Below are positions 8,741 to 17,220 of a DNA stretch of 55,465 nucleotides, in pieces. Under the pieces are notes generated by a model. The model saw only the letters and a program-made list of their open reading frames with translations. It was not told the origin of the DNA and did not search any database. The position numbers and the translations under genes are program-made. This DNA comes from Staphylococcus pseudintermedius (GTDB lineage: Bacteria; Bacillota; Bacilli; Staphylococcales; Staphylococcaceae): NCBI RefSeq assembly GCF_001792775.2, contig NZ_MLGE02000015.1:1-55465 (forward strand). The letters run 5' to 3'. The first letter of the stretch is position 1. Each line of letters starts with the position of its first letter.

Positions 8741-9481
8741 ATGATTGAGATTAAAACGCTACATCATTATTTTGGAGAACACCATGTCATTCAAGACTTT
8801 AATTTAACGATACCTAAAGGAAAAATTGTCAGTTTTATCGGCAAAAGTGGTTGCGGTAAGTCGACACTACTCAATATTATCGGTGGCTTTTTAACACCTA
8901 CCTCGGGTGACGTTGTAATAGATCAAACACGTAAGACAGCACCGTCATCGGATTGTTTAATGTTATTTCAACACCATAACTTGTTGCCTTGGAAGACGAT
9001 TAACGACAATATTAAGCTCGGTTTAACGAAAGATGTATCAAATGCTGAAATCAATACATATTTATCAACGGTCGGTTTAGCACATCAAGGTACCCAATTC
9101 CCTGCCGCGCTCTCAGGTGGAATGCAGCAACGTGTCGCCATTTGTCGTGCACTCATTCATCAACCGCGTGTCGTACTCTTAGACGAACCCCTCGGCGCAC
9201 TGGATGCTTTTACACGTTACAAATTACAAGATGAACTGATCAAATTGCGGACACATACCGATGCTACACTCATTCTCGTGACGCACGATATCGACGAAGC
9301 GCTCTATTTATCTGATGAAATTGTGCTTCTCGGGGATGGGGCTCAAATTCTCAACCAATATACCATTCAGCAATCTCATCCGAGAAATCGCAGTGATGAA
9401 GCATTACTATCGATTCGGCGTCAAATTATGGAAGATTTCGCACTCAATCATCATATGGCAGAGCCGGAATATTATTTGTAA
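8741..9481 (+). CDS. ABC importer ATP-binding subunit (SsuB/TauB/NrtD type)
   Basis: 246 aa, normal for this class. Walker A GKSGCGKST (about 33-41), ABC signature LSGGMQQR, Walker B VVLLDEPLGALD and switch-His region ILVTHDIDEAL are all present. The Q-loop area LFQHHNLLPWKT is typical of the nitrate/sulfonate/taurine subfamily. It energises import with the lipoprotein and permease encoded 13 and about 970 nt downstream. GGAAGGG precedes the ATG. First gene of a four-gene operon (8741-12275). Substrate not provable from sequence; aliphatic sulfonates, taurine or another small acid are likely. Confidence 0.9.
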   Translation: MIEIKTLHHYFGEHHVIQDFNLTIPKGKIVSFIGKSGCGKSTLLNIIGGFLTPTSGDVVIDQTRKTAPSSDCLMLFQHHNLLPWKTINDNIKLGLTKDVSNAEINTYLSTVGLAHQGTQFPAALSGGMQQRVAICRALIHQPRVVLLDEPLGALDAFTRYKLQDELIKLRTHTDATLILVTHDIDEALYLSDEIVLLGDGAQILNQYTIQQSHPRNRSDEALLSIRRQIMEDFALNHHMAEPEYYL

Positions 9482-9494
9482 AGGAGCGAAATTT

Positions 9495-10442
9495 ATGCAA
9501 AAAAGAGCATTGATCTTATTCATTATCGCCCTTTTCATTGTTACAGGATGCACGCCAAATTCTCAAAATCACGTCAATCAAGACAAAAAAGTACTTAAAA
9601 TTGGTTACCTGCCGATTACACATGCCGCGAATTTGATGATGACGAAAGAAATCAAACAGAATAATCCGAATTATGATATTGAATTAGTGCGTTTTAACAA
9701 TTGGCCTGACTTAATGGATGCGCTCAATAGTGGACGGATTGATGGCGCTTCTACTTTGATCGAACTCGCAATGAAAGCAAAATCAAAAGGTTCGCCGATC
9801 AAAGCCGTGGCACTCGGACATCACGAGGGCAATGTGGTGCTTGGTCAAAACGGCCATGACTTGCATGACTTTAACAACGACAATAATTATATGTTTGCCA
9901 TTCCACACCGTTATTCCACACATTATTTACTGTTAGAAGAAATGCGCAAACAGCTCCATATCGGCCATGATCATTTTCATTATCACGAAATGGCACCTGC
10001 TGAAATGCCTGCCGCACTCAGTGAACAACGGATTGATGGTTATTCTGTCGCAGAACCATTTGGTGCACTTGGTGAACAGCTCGGTAAAGGGCATCTGTTA
10101 CAACATGGTAGTGATATTATGCCCGATGCGTATTGTTGTGTCCTTGTTCTACAAGAAGATGTCATTCAACACCATCATCAAGCTGCACAACAATTTGTAA
10201 GTGACTACAAAAAAGCAGGCTACCAATTAGATGATAAAGCCAAAAGTGTCGACGTTATGTCGAAATACTATAAACAAGATCGCAAAATACTGGAACAATC
10301 TGCAAAATGGACGTCTTATGGTGATTTAACAATCCAACAAGAGGGCTATGATAACATTGCACAACTCGTAAAAGCGCATCACTTGTTTGACGCCCCATCA
10401 TACGACCAATTTGTAGACAACTCATTATATAAGGAAGGGTGA
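9495..10442 (+). CDS. ABC importer substrate-binding lipoprotein (SsuA/TauA/NrtA type)
   Basis: 315 aa from the ATG at 9495 with AAGGAG just upstream, 13 nt after the ATPase gene. Type II signal peptide: positive start, hydrophobic stretch LILFIIALFIV, lipobox VTGC with the Cys at about residue 19. The mature part begins LKIGYLPITHAANLMMTKE, the usual opening of NMT1/SsuA-like proteins, followed by the ligand-pocket-type segment NSGRIDGASTLIELAMKAK. Captures the solute outside the membrane. Stop overlaps the GTGA region ahead of the permease. Confidence 0.88.
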   Translation: MQKRALILFIIALFIVTGCTPNSQNHVNQDKKVLKIGYLPITHAANLMMTKEIKQNNPNYDIELVRFNNWPDLMDALNSGRIDGASTLIELAMKAKSKGSPIKAVALGHHEGNVVLGQNGHDLHDFNNDNNYMFAIPHRYSTHYLLLEEMRKQLHIGHDHFHYHEMAPAEMPAALSEQRIDGYSVAEPFGALGEQLGKGHLLQHGSDIMPDAYCCVLVLQEDVIQHHHQAAQQFVSDYKKAGYQLDDKAKSVDVMSKYYKQDRKILEQSAKWTSYGDLTIQQEGYDNIAQLVKAHHLFDAPSYDQFVDNSLYKEG

Positions 10443-10447
10443 TTCAC

Positions 10448-11212
10448 ATGACCGCCAAACGATTCAAAAAATATTTACGCCCTTTCTATACATTCGCACT
10501 CTTTTTATTACTTTGGCAATGCGTCATTTGGATTGGACATTACCAACCTGTCTTATTACCTGGTCCAGTTCATGTCGCACAAAGTATTGGCAATTTCATC
10601 ATTACCGGGGAAATATTCCTACACTTAGGCATTAGTTTATATCGCTTTATCGTCGGTTTTCTTATTGCGGTGATGCTCGCTATTCCACTCGGGATTCTTT
10701 TAGGGCGCAATCGCATACTTTATCAAGCCATTGAGCCGTTACTTCAGACGATTCGACCGATTTCACCGATTGCATGGTCACCGTTTATCGTCCTTTGGTT
10801 CGGTATCGGAAGTTTGCCAGCCATTTTCATTATTTTTATCGCTGCCTTCTTCCCTATCGTCTTCAACACGATTAAAGGTGTACGCACGATTGACAACCAT
10901 TATTTAAAAATTGCTGACAACTTGAACTTACACGGGTGGTCATTATACCGTGACATCATTTTCCCTGGCGCATTCAAGCACATCATGTCAGGCATTCATG
11001 TCGCAGTGGGTACGAGTTGGATTTTCTTAGTATCAGGAGAAATGATCGGCGCGCAATCAGGACTCGGCTTTCTCATTGTCGACTCACGCAACATGTTAAA
11101 CCTTGAAGATGTGTTATCCGCCATCTTTTTCATCGGTATTTTCGGTTTTCTGATCGACCGTATCATTAGTTATTTAGAAAGTCTGATTTTAAAACGCTTT
11201 GGAGAATCTTAA
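10448..11212 (+). CDS. ABC importer permease (SsuC/TauC type)
   Basis: 254 aa from ATG at 10448 (AAGGAAGGG 8 nt upstream); an alternative GTG is at 10439. Hydrophobic with about six membrane segments. The EAA-type loop lies around TIDNHYLKIADNLNLHGWSLYRDIIFPGAFKHIMSGI, where the permease contacts the ATPase. PLLQTIRPISPIAWSPFIVLWFG is the standard SsuC/TauC signature. Forms the channel with the ATPase and lipoprotein encoded immediately before. Confidence 0.9.
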   Translation: MTAKRFKKYLRPFYTFALFLLLWQCVIWIGHYQPVLLPGPVHVAQSIGNFIITGEIFLHLGISLYRFIVGFLIAVMLAIPLGILLGRNRILYQAIEPLLQTIRPISPIAWSPFIVLWFGIGSLPAIFIIFIAAFFPIVFNTIKGVRTIDNHYLKIADNLNLHGWSLYRDIIFPGAFKHIMSGIHVAVGTSWIFLVSGEMIGAQSGLGFLIVDSRNMLNLEDVLSAIFFIGIFGFLIDRIISYLESLILKRFGES

Positions 11213-11231
11213 TCAATAAAGGAGCTACACT

Positions 11232-12275
11232 ATGACAACGATTGAAACTTTAATTGAACAAGAATTGAACCCTTACTTAGTCGAAATTGATAACGGACAA
11301 TATTATGCACAGCCATTCATTCAACATTTATTTGAAAACGGCCATTTTTCAAAAGATAATCTAAAACAAAATGCGCAAGTCGTTGAAAAAGTGGCCTATT
11401 CATGCCTGACAACAGCGTTTTGTTTATGGTGCCAACTCGCCTTTTCAACGTATTTAAAACAGGCACAACAAGCGGCATTACACGAAGATTTACAACAACA
11501 AATTTTATCCGGCCAAGCTTTAGGCGCAACAGGCTTGTCTAACCCGATGAAGTCGTTCAATGCATTAGAAACATTCAACTTAACGCATCACTATGAGAGC
11601 GACCAATTGATCGTGAACGGTAAATTGCCAGCAGTAAGTAATATCGGCTATGACCATTATTTCGGTGCTATCTCACAAAATACTAAGACGAATGAACTGG
11701 TGATGTTTATTTTACAAGCGAATACAGATGGTCTCACACTTGAAGAAAAAACGAATTTCTTTGGTGTCAATGGTTCAGCCACTTACAGCATTATATTCGA
11801 CAACGTAGCAGTACCCGAATCACAAATCATTACGAAAGACGCTGAGAAATTTGCGGCAACCATTCGCCCACAATTCGTCGCATTACAGATTCCTATCGCA
11901 TTAGGATCTATTCAAAGTTCGCTCGATTTAATCGATCAATTTTCAAACGCACAAAACGGCATTAATGCGTATTTGGAATATGATGTTAAAAATTACAAAA
12001 AACAGTTTGAAACGTTACGTGAACAATATTATGCGTTATTGGACAAGGCACAAGGTGATTTAAACGATCATTTACTCGAAGTGATTCAATTAAAAAAAGC
12101 GTTAGGTTATTTGTTACTTGAAGTGAACCAAGCGTCAATGGTGAATGGTGGTTCCCGTGCCTATTCACCCAAAGCTCCACAAGCGCGTAAGTTGAAAGAA
12201 GGCTTTTTCTTTGCGGCACTCACACCAACATTGCGTCATTTAGGAAAACTGGAAGAGACACTTCAGATGACGTAA
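11232..12275 (+). CDS. Acyl-CoA dehydrogenase-like flavoprotein linked to the ABC importer
   Basis: 347 aa, shorter than a classical acyl-CoA dehydrogenase (about 380-400). Order of elements: N-terminal helical part, middle beta domain with GATGLSNPMKSF and VNGKLPAVSNIG (resembling the flavin-contacting strands), C-terminal helical bundle. The catalytic Glu motif YEG(T/S) of beta-oxidation enzymes is not visible. This fits the monooxygenase/desulfurisation branch of the superfamily (DszC/SfnB-like) rather than fatty-acid oxidation. It starts 19 nt after the permease with GGAGC upstream, so it is co-transcribed and probably acts on the imported compound. Specific reaction unknown. Confidence 0.7.
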   Translation: MTTIETLIEQELNPYLVEIDNGQYYAQPFIQHLFENGHFSKDNLKQNAQVVEKVAYSCLTTAFCLWCQLAFSTYLKQAQQAALHEDLQQQILSGQALGATGLSNPMKSFNALETFNLTHHYESDQLIVNGKLPAVSNIGYDHYFGAISQNTKTNELVMFILQANTDGLTLEEKTNFFGVNGSATYSIIFDNVAVPESQIITKDAEKFAATIRPQFVALQIPIALGSIQSSLDLIDQFSNAQNGINAYLEYDVKNYKKQFETLREQYYALLDKAQGDLNDHLLEVIQLKKALGYLLLEVNQASMVNGGSRAYSPKAPQARKLKEGFFFAALTPTLRHLGKLEETLQMT

Positions 12276-12344
12276 ACAATTCAAACGCGTCACCCAATCA
12301 AAAGTGAAATCACCCTTTTACAAAATAATACTTTTCCTCGGGTA

Positions 12345-12411
12345 TGCCTCAGGTCCCCCTCATTTGTTTGACTATCATACAAAAGTGTGGGGGAGTTGAG
12401 GCAAGTCTTTT
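12345..12411 (+). terminator. Terminator of the ABC/flavoprotein operon
   Basis: Arms TGCCTCA (12345-12351) and TGAGGCA (12397-12403) with inner CCCCC/GGGGG pairing, then AGTCTTTT. It follows the last operon gene by 70 nt. Confidence 0.7.
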
Positions 12412-12541
12412 GGAAAATGCAGACCAAAGGAAGTCGTATCCCGTGAAGCAAATATAAGGTTCAGCAATTTGTAATACTCCAGTTTTTGTACAACAATGTA
12501 TGCATCATTGTGCTCCCTCCCGTCCTTCCAAAACCTCTTAT

Positions 12542-12570
12542 TTAACATGTCGCATACGATGTTCTATACT
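12542..12570 (+). promoter_or_regulatory. Sigma-A-type promoter of the MFS gene
   Basis: TTAACA (12542-12547), 17-nt spacer, TATACT (12565-12570), 49 nt before the MFS start codon. An imperfect dyad (AACAT ... ATGTT, 12544-12563) lies across the spacer and could be an operator. Another dyad (ACAATG ... CATTGT) lies near 12493-12513. Confidence 0.65.
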
Positions 12571-12619
12571 AAGTACATATCAAACTTACTTCTATTGCCG
12601 ACAAAAGGTGGTCCTATTT

Positions 12620-13792
12620 ATGCAAGAAAAACTTTGGTCAAAAGACTTTATCTTCATCACTTTGATCAACTTTTTAATGTACATGATTCACTATATGTTG
12701 ATGGTTACAGTGACAGTCTTTACCATTCATGAATTCCATGCCTCTGAAAGTATCGGTGGTCTCGCATCCGGTATTTTCATTATCGGTATGTTATTGGGAC
12801 GACTCGCATCCGGACGTATAGTCGATTCGCTCCAACCTCAAAAAGTGCTCGTTTATGGCGTTATTTTTTCAATTATTACAGTGGCACTTTATTTCGTGAT
12901 TCAAACACTCTCACTATTATTAATTGTGCGGTTTATCCATGGTATCGCATTTGGTTTTTCTTCTACAGCGACAGGTACGATTTCTTCACGTATTGTACCG
13001 GAAGCACGTAAGGGTGAAGGTATCGGTTACTATGCTTTAAGTGTGACAACTGCTTCTGCTGTCGGACCGTTTTTCGGTATTTTATTCAACCAATCATTCG
13101 GTTTCCGCTCCATTTTTGCACTCAGTTTAGGAGTGATCATTGTCGCATTTGTTCTTGCACTTGCCTTGAAACCATTACCTAAAGTAGAAATATCTACAGA
13201 AAGCGAACCATTGAAAGGCATTCGCGCATTTATTCAAAAAGATGCGATTCCCGTCTCTTTCGTCTTAGCTGTCATTGGCGTCGCATATTCAAGTGTCCTG
13301 TCATTTTTATCTGTGTATACAGAATCGATAAATTTACCGACTGTCGCGAGTTACTTTTTTATCGTGTATGCAATCACCTCTTTTATCACACGACCTTTTA
13401 CAGGGAAAATCTTCGACCAACGCGGACACAATGCCATTATGTATCCTGTCATTGCTATCTTCGCGATAGGACTTTTCATATTGAGTAGCGCGCAAAGTAC
13501 ATGGCTCATCACGCTGTCCGCTATATTTATCGGTATGGGTTACGGAACGATTGTGCCAAGCGGTCAAGCTATCGTCGTACAACAAGCACCGCGTCAAAAT
13601 GTAGGGCTTGCGACATCGACATTTTACATTTTCTTAGACTTCGGTGCAGGTTTCGGTCCATTTTTATTAGGCTATCTCATTTCATCATGGGGCTTCCGTG
13701 CACTTTACATTGCGATGGCCGTATTAGCACTTGTCGCACTCGTAATCTATTATTTCGTACACGGACGCCATGTCGCACAACATTCAAAATAA
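12620..13792 (+). CDS. Major facilitator superfamily transporter
   Basis: 390 aa from ATG at 12620 (AGGTGG upstream); longer frames start before the promoter and are rejected. Twelve likely membrane helices. MFS motif A-like loop GMLLGRLASGRIVDSLQPQKVL after helix 2 and its C-half counterpart SFITRPFTGKIFDQRGHNAIMYP. Family of proton-coupled sugar or drug transporters and exporters. Substrate unknown; no adjacent enzyme suggests one. A terminator follows directly. Confidence 0.88.
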   Translation: MQEKLWSKDFIFITLINFLMYMIHYMLMVTVTVFTIHEFHASESIGGLASGIFIIGMLLGRLASGRIVDSLQPQKVLVYGVIFSIITVALYFVIQTLSLLLIVRFIHGIAFGFSSTATGTISSRIVPEARKGEGIGYYALSVTTASAVGPFFGILFNQSFGFRSIFALSLGVIIVAFVLALALKPLPKVEISTESEPLKGIRAFIQKDAIPVSFVLAVIGVAYSSVLSFLSVYTESINLPTVASYFFIVYAITSFITRPFTGKIFDQRGHNAIMYPVIAIFAIGLFILSSAQSTWLITLSAIFIGMGYGTIVPSGQAIVVQQAPRQNVGLATSTFYIFLDFGAGFGPFLLGYLISSWGFRALYIAMAVLALVALVIYYFVHGRHVAQHSK

Positions 13793-13797
13793 ACATC

Positions 13798-13834
13798 AAA
13801 GGACTCGCCATTCAATGGTTGAGTCCTTTTCATT
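13798..13834 (+). terminator. Terminator after the MFS gene
   Basis: AAAGGACTC (13798-13806) pairs with GAGTCCTTT (13821-13829), followed by TCATTT. It starts 6 nt after the stop codon. Confidence 0.8.
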
Positions 13835-14006
13835 TGGAAGACCGTTTTCTCTTCAATCTTACGTTTCCATTCCTATACCGAATTGCCCAATTGAAAATTT
13901 TTTCATCTCCCATGTAAACGACTGAAAACAGTGTGGCCACTCAATTTATCATACTTTAAAAATTGTCTAATCTTTGTCTATTGTCTGAAAATACAAATTT
14001 TTTATT

Positions 14007-14034
14007 TTTACAATCATTGTAACTGTGTTATATT
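14007..14034 (+). promoter_or_regulatory. Promoter of the fad operon
   Basis: TTTACA (14007-14012), 16-nt spacer, TATATT (14029-14034). It lies 46 nt before the fadX start codon. Confidence 0.6.
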
Positions 14035-14037
14035 TCA

Positions 14038-14051
14038 TGTAAGGGCTTACA
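14038..14051. promoter_or_regulatory. cre-like operator overlapping the fad transcription start
   Basis: TGTAAGGGCTTACA is a perfect 14-bp palindrome matching the cre consensus except at one central base. Starting 4 nt after the -10 box, it covers the expected start site, so CcpA (or a dedicated repressor) could block initiation. That fits carbon repression of fatty-acid use; the binding protein is inferred. Confidence 0.6.
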
Positions 14052-14079
14052 TAAAAAGTGTAAAAGGAGGCTCTGCAAC

Positions 14080-15651
14080 ATGAAAATGTGTACATGGGCA
14101 GCGATTCCGTCACTTGTTAAAACGGGTGATGTGATTGGTTTGGCCGCACTGACCGTTTCCAACTTGCCCGCAGCACTACTCTCATCGTTAATTGAACATT
14201 ACAATCAACATCACGAACCGACACAATTGACGATGATGATGGCGAATGACATTAGTAGTCGTGGTCTGGCAACCGAATTAGATGACTTTGTTGAGCGGCA
14301 CATGGTAGACCGTGTCATTATGAGTATTATGACCGCTTCTCCTCGCACAGCTCAAGCGATTAAACATAATGAGTTGGAGGCGTACTTTTTACCTCAAGGG
14401 GTTATCGCAACACACTATCGTCAAACGAATGCGATTACGCCAGGTGTCATTACAAAAATTGGTTTGAATACCCATATTGATCCGCGCTATCAAGGTGGGC
14501 GCGTCAATGATAAGACGACTGCATCCCTCGTCTCATTTTTGAACATTGATGGCGAAGATTTTTTGCATTATCAATTACCACCATTAGATGTCGCATTACT
14601 TCGAGGCACATACGCGGATGAACAAGGCAATATTTACATGGACGAAGAAGCACATCTCGGTGAAAGTTACAGTTTAGCGCTCAATGCAAAGTCCAATGGT
14701 GGCACGGTCATCGTACAAGTCAAAGCTATCGTTGATAAAGGTCAACAAAATCCGAACCACGTGTATATTCCTGGATCACTTGTCGATTACGTGTACGTCG
14801 TTGAAGATACATCACAGCATCGTCAAGTTGTCCAAACGATGTATCAACCAACGTTATCCGGACAGGCACGCATTGACATCATACCTGAGCCGCCACTCCC
14901 GTTCAACGTCCGAAAACTGATGTTGCGACGTGCAGCCCAATTTTTAAGTGTTGGGGACACGATGAGTATCGGTTACGGTATCAACAATGAATTGACAAAC
15001 CTTCTGCATGAGGAACACGTCAATGATTTGGTTCAGCCGATTATGGACATTGGTATTTTCGGTGGTTTTATAGGTAGTCGTGAACATTTCGGGATGAATT
15101 ACAATTCCGACGTGCGCATGCGTCACGAATTAACGTGGGACTATATCTACAACGGGGGTGTCTCAATTGCATTAATGAGTTTTGCGGAGGTCGACCAACA
15201 TGGCAACGTCAACGTCTCCTACTTCGGCAATCGCATGAATGGTTGTGGTGGCTTTATCGATATTAGTCAATCTGTACAAAAGCTGATTTTGACCGGCACA
15301 CTCATCGCAGGCGCCAAGCTCAGTATAGAAAACCAACAATTGTCCGTAGTAGAAGAAGGTCATACACAAAAGTTTGTTGAGACAGTGAGTAACATTGATT
15401 TCAACGCATCGTACGCCAAGTCATTACATCAAGAAGTCTTTTTCGTCACAGACCGCGCTGTATTCGAACTGCAAGAAGACGGCCTCACCTTGATAGAAGT
15501 GGCACCAGGGCTAGACATCGAGCAAGATATCATTGCTCAAATGGGCTTTACACCAAAAATTTCACCACAATTAAAAGAGGTAGATCCCACGATGTATCAA
15601 GCAAAATGGGGGCAATTACGACAGATGATTCAGTCAAACAGAATAGTATAA
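14080..15651 (+). CDS. fadX: Acyl-CoA/propionate CoA-transferase
   Basis: 523 aa, one-chain family I CoA-transferase of propionate/acetate type, fused alpha and beta halves. N-terminal half: ALTVSNLPAALLSSLIEHY and the later GLNTHIDPRYQGGRVND. The C-terminal half has the region around GIFGGFIGSREHFGMNYNS and the Gly-rich GNRMNGCGGFIDISQ. Moves CoA between acyl groups, providing ATP-free activation or release of short-chain acids during beta-oxidation. First gene of the fad operon, with AAAGGAGG 10 nt upstream of ATG and a cre-like site at the promoter. Confidence 0.88.
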   Translation: MKMCTWAAIPSLVKTGDVIGLAALTVSNLPAALLSSLIEHYNQHHEPTQLTMMMANDISSRGLATELDDFVERHMVDRVIMSIMTASPRTAQAIKHNELEAYFLPQGVIATHYRQTNAITPGVITKIGLNTHIDPRYQGGRVNDKTTASLVSFLNIDGEDFLHYQLPPLDVALLRGTYADEQGNIYMDEEAHLGESYSLALNAKSNGGTVIVQVKAIVDKGQQNPNHVYIPGSLVDYVYVVEDTSQHRQVVQTMYQPTLSGQARIDIIPEPPLPFNVRKLMLRRAAQFLSVGDTMSIGYGINNELTNLLHEEHVNDLVQPIMDIGIFGGFIGSREHFGMNYNSDVRMRHELTWDYIYNGGVSIALMSFAEVDQHGNVNVSYFGNRMNGCGGFIDISQSVQKLILTGTLIAGAKLSIENQQLSVVEEGHTQKFVETVSNIDFNASYAKSLHQEVFFVTDRAVFELQEDGLTLIEVAPGLDIEQDIIAQMGFTPKISPQLKEVDPTMYQAKWGQLRQMIQSNRIV

Positions 15652-15669
15652 ACAAGGGGGTATAAAGAG

Positions 15670-17184
15670 ATGAACTTCGATTGGATTAAAACGCGTGCAG
15701 ATTTTGATGTGGAGAAGCCTGCAGTCATTGATCACCTTAAAGGGACACAATGGTCATACCAACAGCTGAATATTCGTGCAGATCATATGGCACATTATCT
15801 GACAAAACAAGGCATTCAAAAAGGCGATGTCGTCGGTGTCCTCGCACCAAATGATGTCGCATTATTGGATTTACTGTTCGCCTGCTTCAAAACGGGAGCT
15901 GTTTTCTTACCGATTAACTGGCGTCTCAATCCTAAAGAAATTGCAGCAATTGTCGAGGATTCAACTTTGAAACTATTGTTTTACGCTGAAAAGCATTTAA
16001 GTTCACTGAATGAGGTTAACCCAAAATACTTGCATATGGATATTGATTCCGATGCGTATAACCAAATTGTTGACCCCTCACAACATTCTGTATTTAAAGC
16101 TATTAACGTAGAGTCAACCGACCTTGCCGCTTTAATTTACACAAGTGGAACAACTGGCGTACCTAAAGGGGTCATGTTTTCGTATGAATCCTTCGTGCAT
16201 AATGGTGCCAATATTGAACTGACATATAAATTCAACTCAGACTACCTCACTATTATTTCAACTCCGATGTTTCATGTTTTAGGTTTTAACGATACAGTGT
16301 TACCGACTCTAATGGCAGGCGGCACGCTCGTCTTACAACGCTATTTTAATGGAGAAGAACTTAACAACATGATTGCGCAATATCACCCAGACTTTCTCAT
16401 TATGATTCCAACAATGTATTACAGCACACTGACACAAGACAATTTCAATCCAGAACATTTTAGAGCTATGAAATATGTGATTCAAGGAGGATCGCAACCA
16501 TTACCGAGCATTCAACAAGCATTCAAAAAGCACGGCATCAACATCATTAACGGTTATGGTCTCACTGAAGCACCGCTCGTGTTGGTTAACACGCCAGAAA
16601 ATGCCCGACAAAAACCTATGAGCATCGGAAAAGCAGTGATGTTTGTCGATGCGAAAGTGTTAGATGATAACAAAAACGAAGTCGGACTTAATGAAATTGG
16701 TGAACTAGCCATTCGCGCCAAAAATGTCACACCTGGTTATTGGAATAAACCTGAGGAAACGGCCAAAATTTTTCACAATCAGTATTTACTGACTGGTGAC
16801 TTAGCTAAAAAAGATGTAGATGGTGACATTTTTATTATCGATCGTAAAAAAGAATTGATTATTACTGGTGGCGAAAATGTTCTTCCATCAGAAGTTGAAA
16901 ATGCACTCGCGGAGCATCCACTCATTGATCGCTGTGTTGTCGTCGGTTATGAACATCCGAAATACGGCGAGTCTATTGCAGCAGCGATCATTTTAAGAGA
17001 GCAACCTGAGGACTATGTTGACCAACTCGACCAACATATGCGTGAGCGATTAGCTGGATACAAAGTGCCACGTATGTATTTACCGGTCACACACATGCCA
17101 CTTAATTCAACACAAAAACCAGATAAATTAGCTATTACGAAAATAATGAATGACAAAGCACAGCAACAAACATCTGAGCAATAA
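15670..17184 (+). CDS. fadD: Fatty acyl-CoA synthetase (AMP-forming)
   Basis: 504 aa, full length ANL-superfamily ligase. P-loop-like A3 motif LIYTSGTTGVPKGV (about 154-167), A5 motif NGYGLTEAP, A7 YLLTGD, A8 hinge DRKKELIITGGENVLPSEVE, and the C-terminal catalytic Lys region ending MPLNSTQKPDKL. Activates fatty acids to acyl-CoA in the cytoplasm. Starts 18 nt after fadX. Many staphylococcal annotations call this gene fadE; the E. coli-style symbol is used here. Confidence 0.9.
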   Translation: MNFDWIKTRADFDVEKPAVIDHLKGTQWSYQQLNIRADHMAHYLTKQGIQKGDVVGVLAPNDVALLDLLFACFKTGAVFLPINWRLNPKEIAAIVEDSTLKLLFYAEKHLSSLNEVNPKYLHMDIDSDAYNQIVDPSQHSVFKAINVESTDLAALIYTSGTTGVPKGVMFSYESFVHNGANIELTYKFNSDYLTIISTPMFHVLGFNDTVLPTLMAGGTLVLQRYFNGEELNNMIAQYHPDFLIMIPTMYYSTLTQDNFNPEHFRAMKYVIQGGSQPLPSIQQAFKKHGINIINGYGLTEAPLVLVNTPENARQKPMSIGKAVMFVDAKVLDDNKNEVGLNEIGELAIRAKNVTPGYWNKPEETAKIFHNQYLLTGDLAKKDVDGDIFIIDRKKELIITGGENVLPSEVENALAEHPLIDRCVVVGYEHPKYGESIAAAIILREQPEDYVDQLDQHMRERLAGYKVPRMYLPVTHMPLNSTQKPDKLAITKIMNDKAQQQTSEQ

Positions 17185-17220
17185 TCAGCTCATCATATCA
17201 CTATTAGGAGGTTTACTTTT

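Noticed and set aside
12500..12619. Longer N-terminus for the MFS transporter
   Set aside because: The extension is not hydrophobic, runs through a good promoter (12542-12570), and a ribosome site precedes the ATG at 12620.
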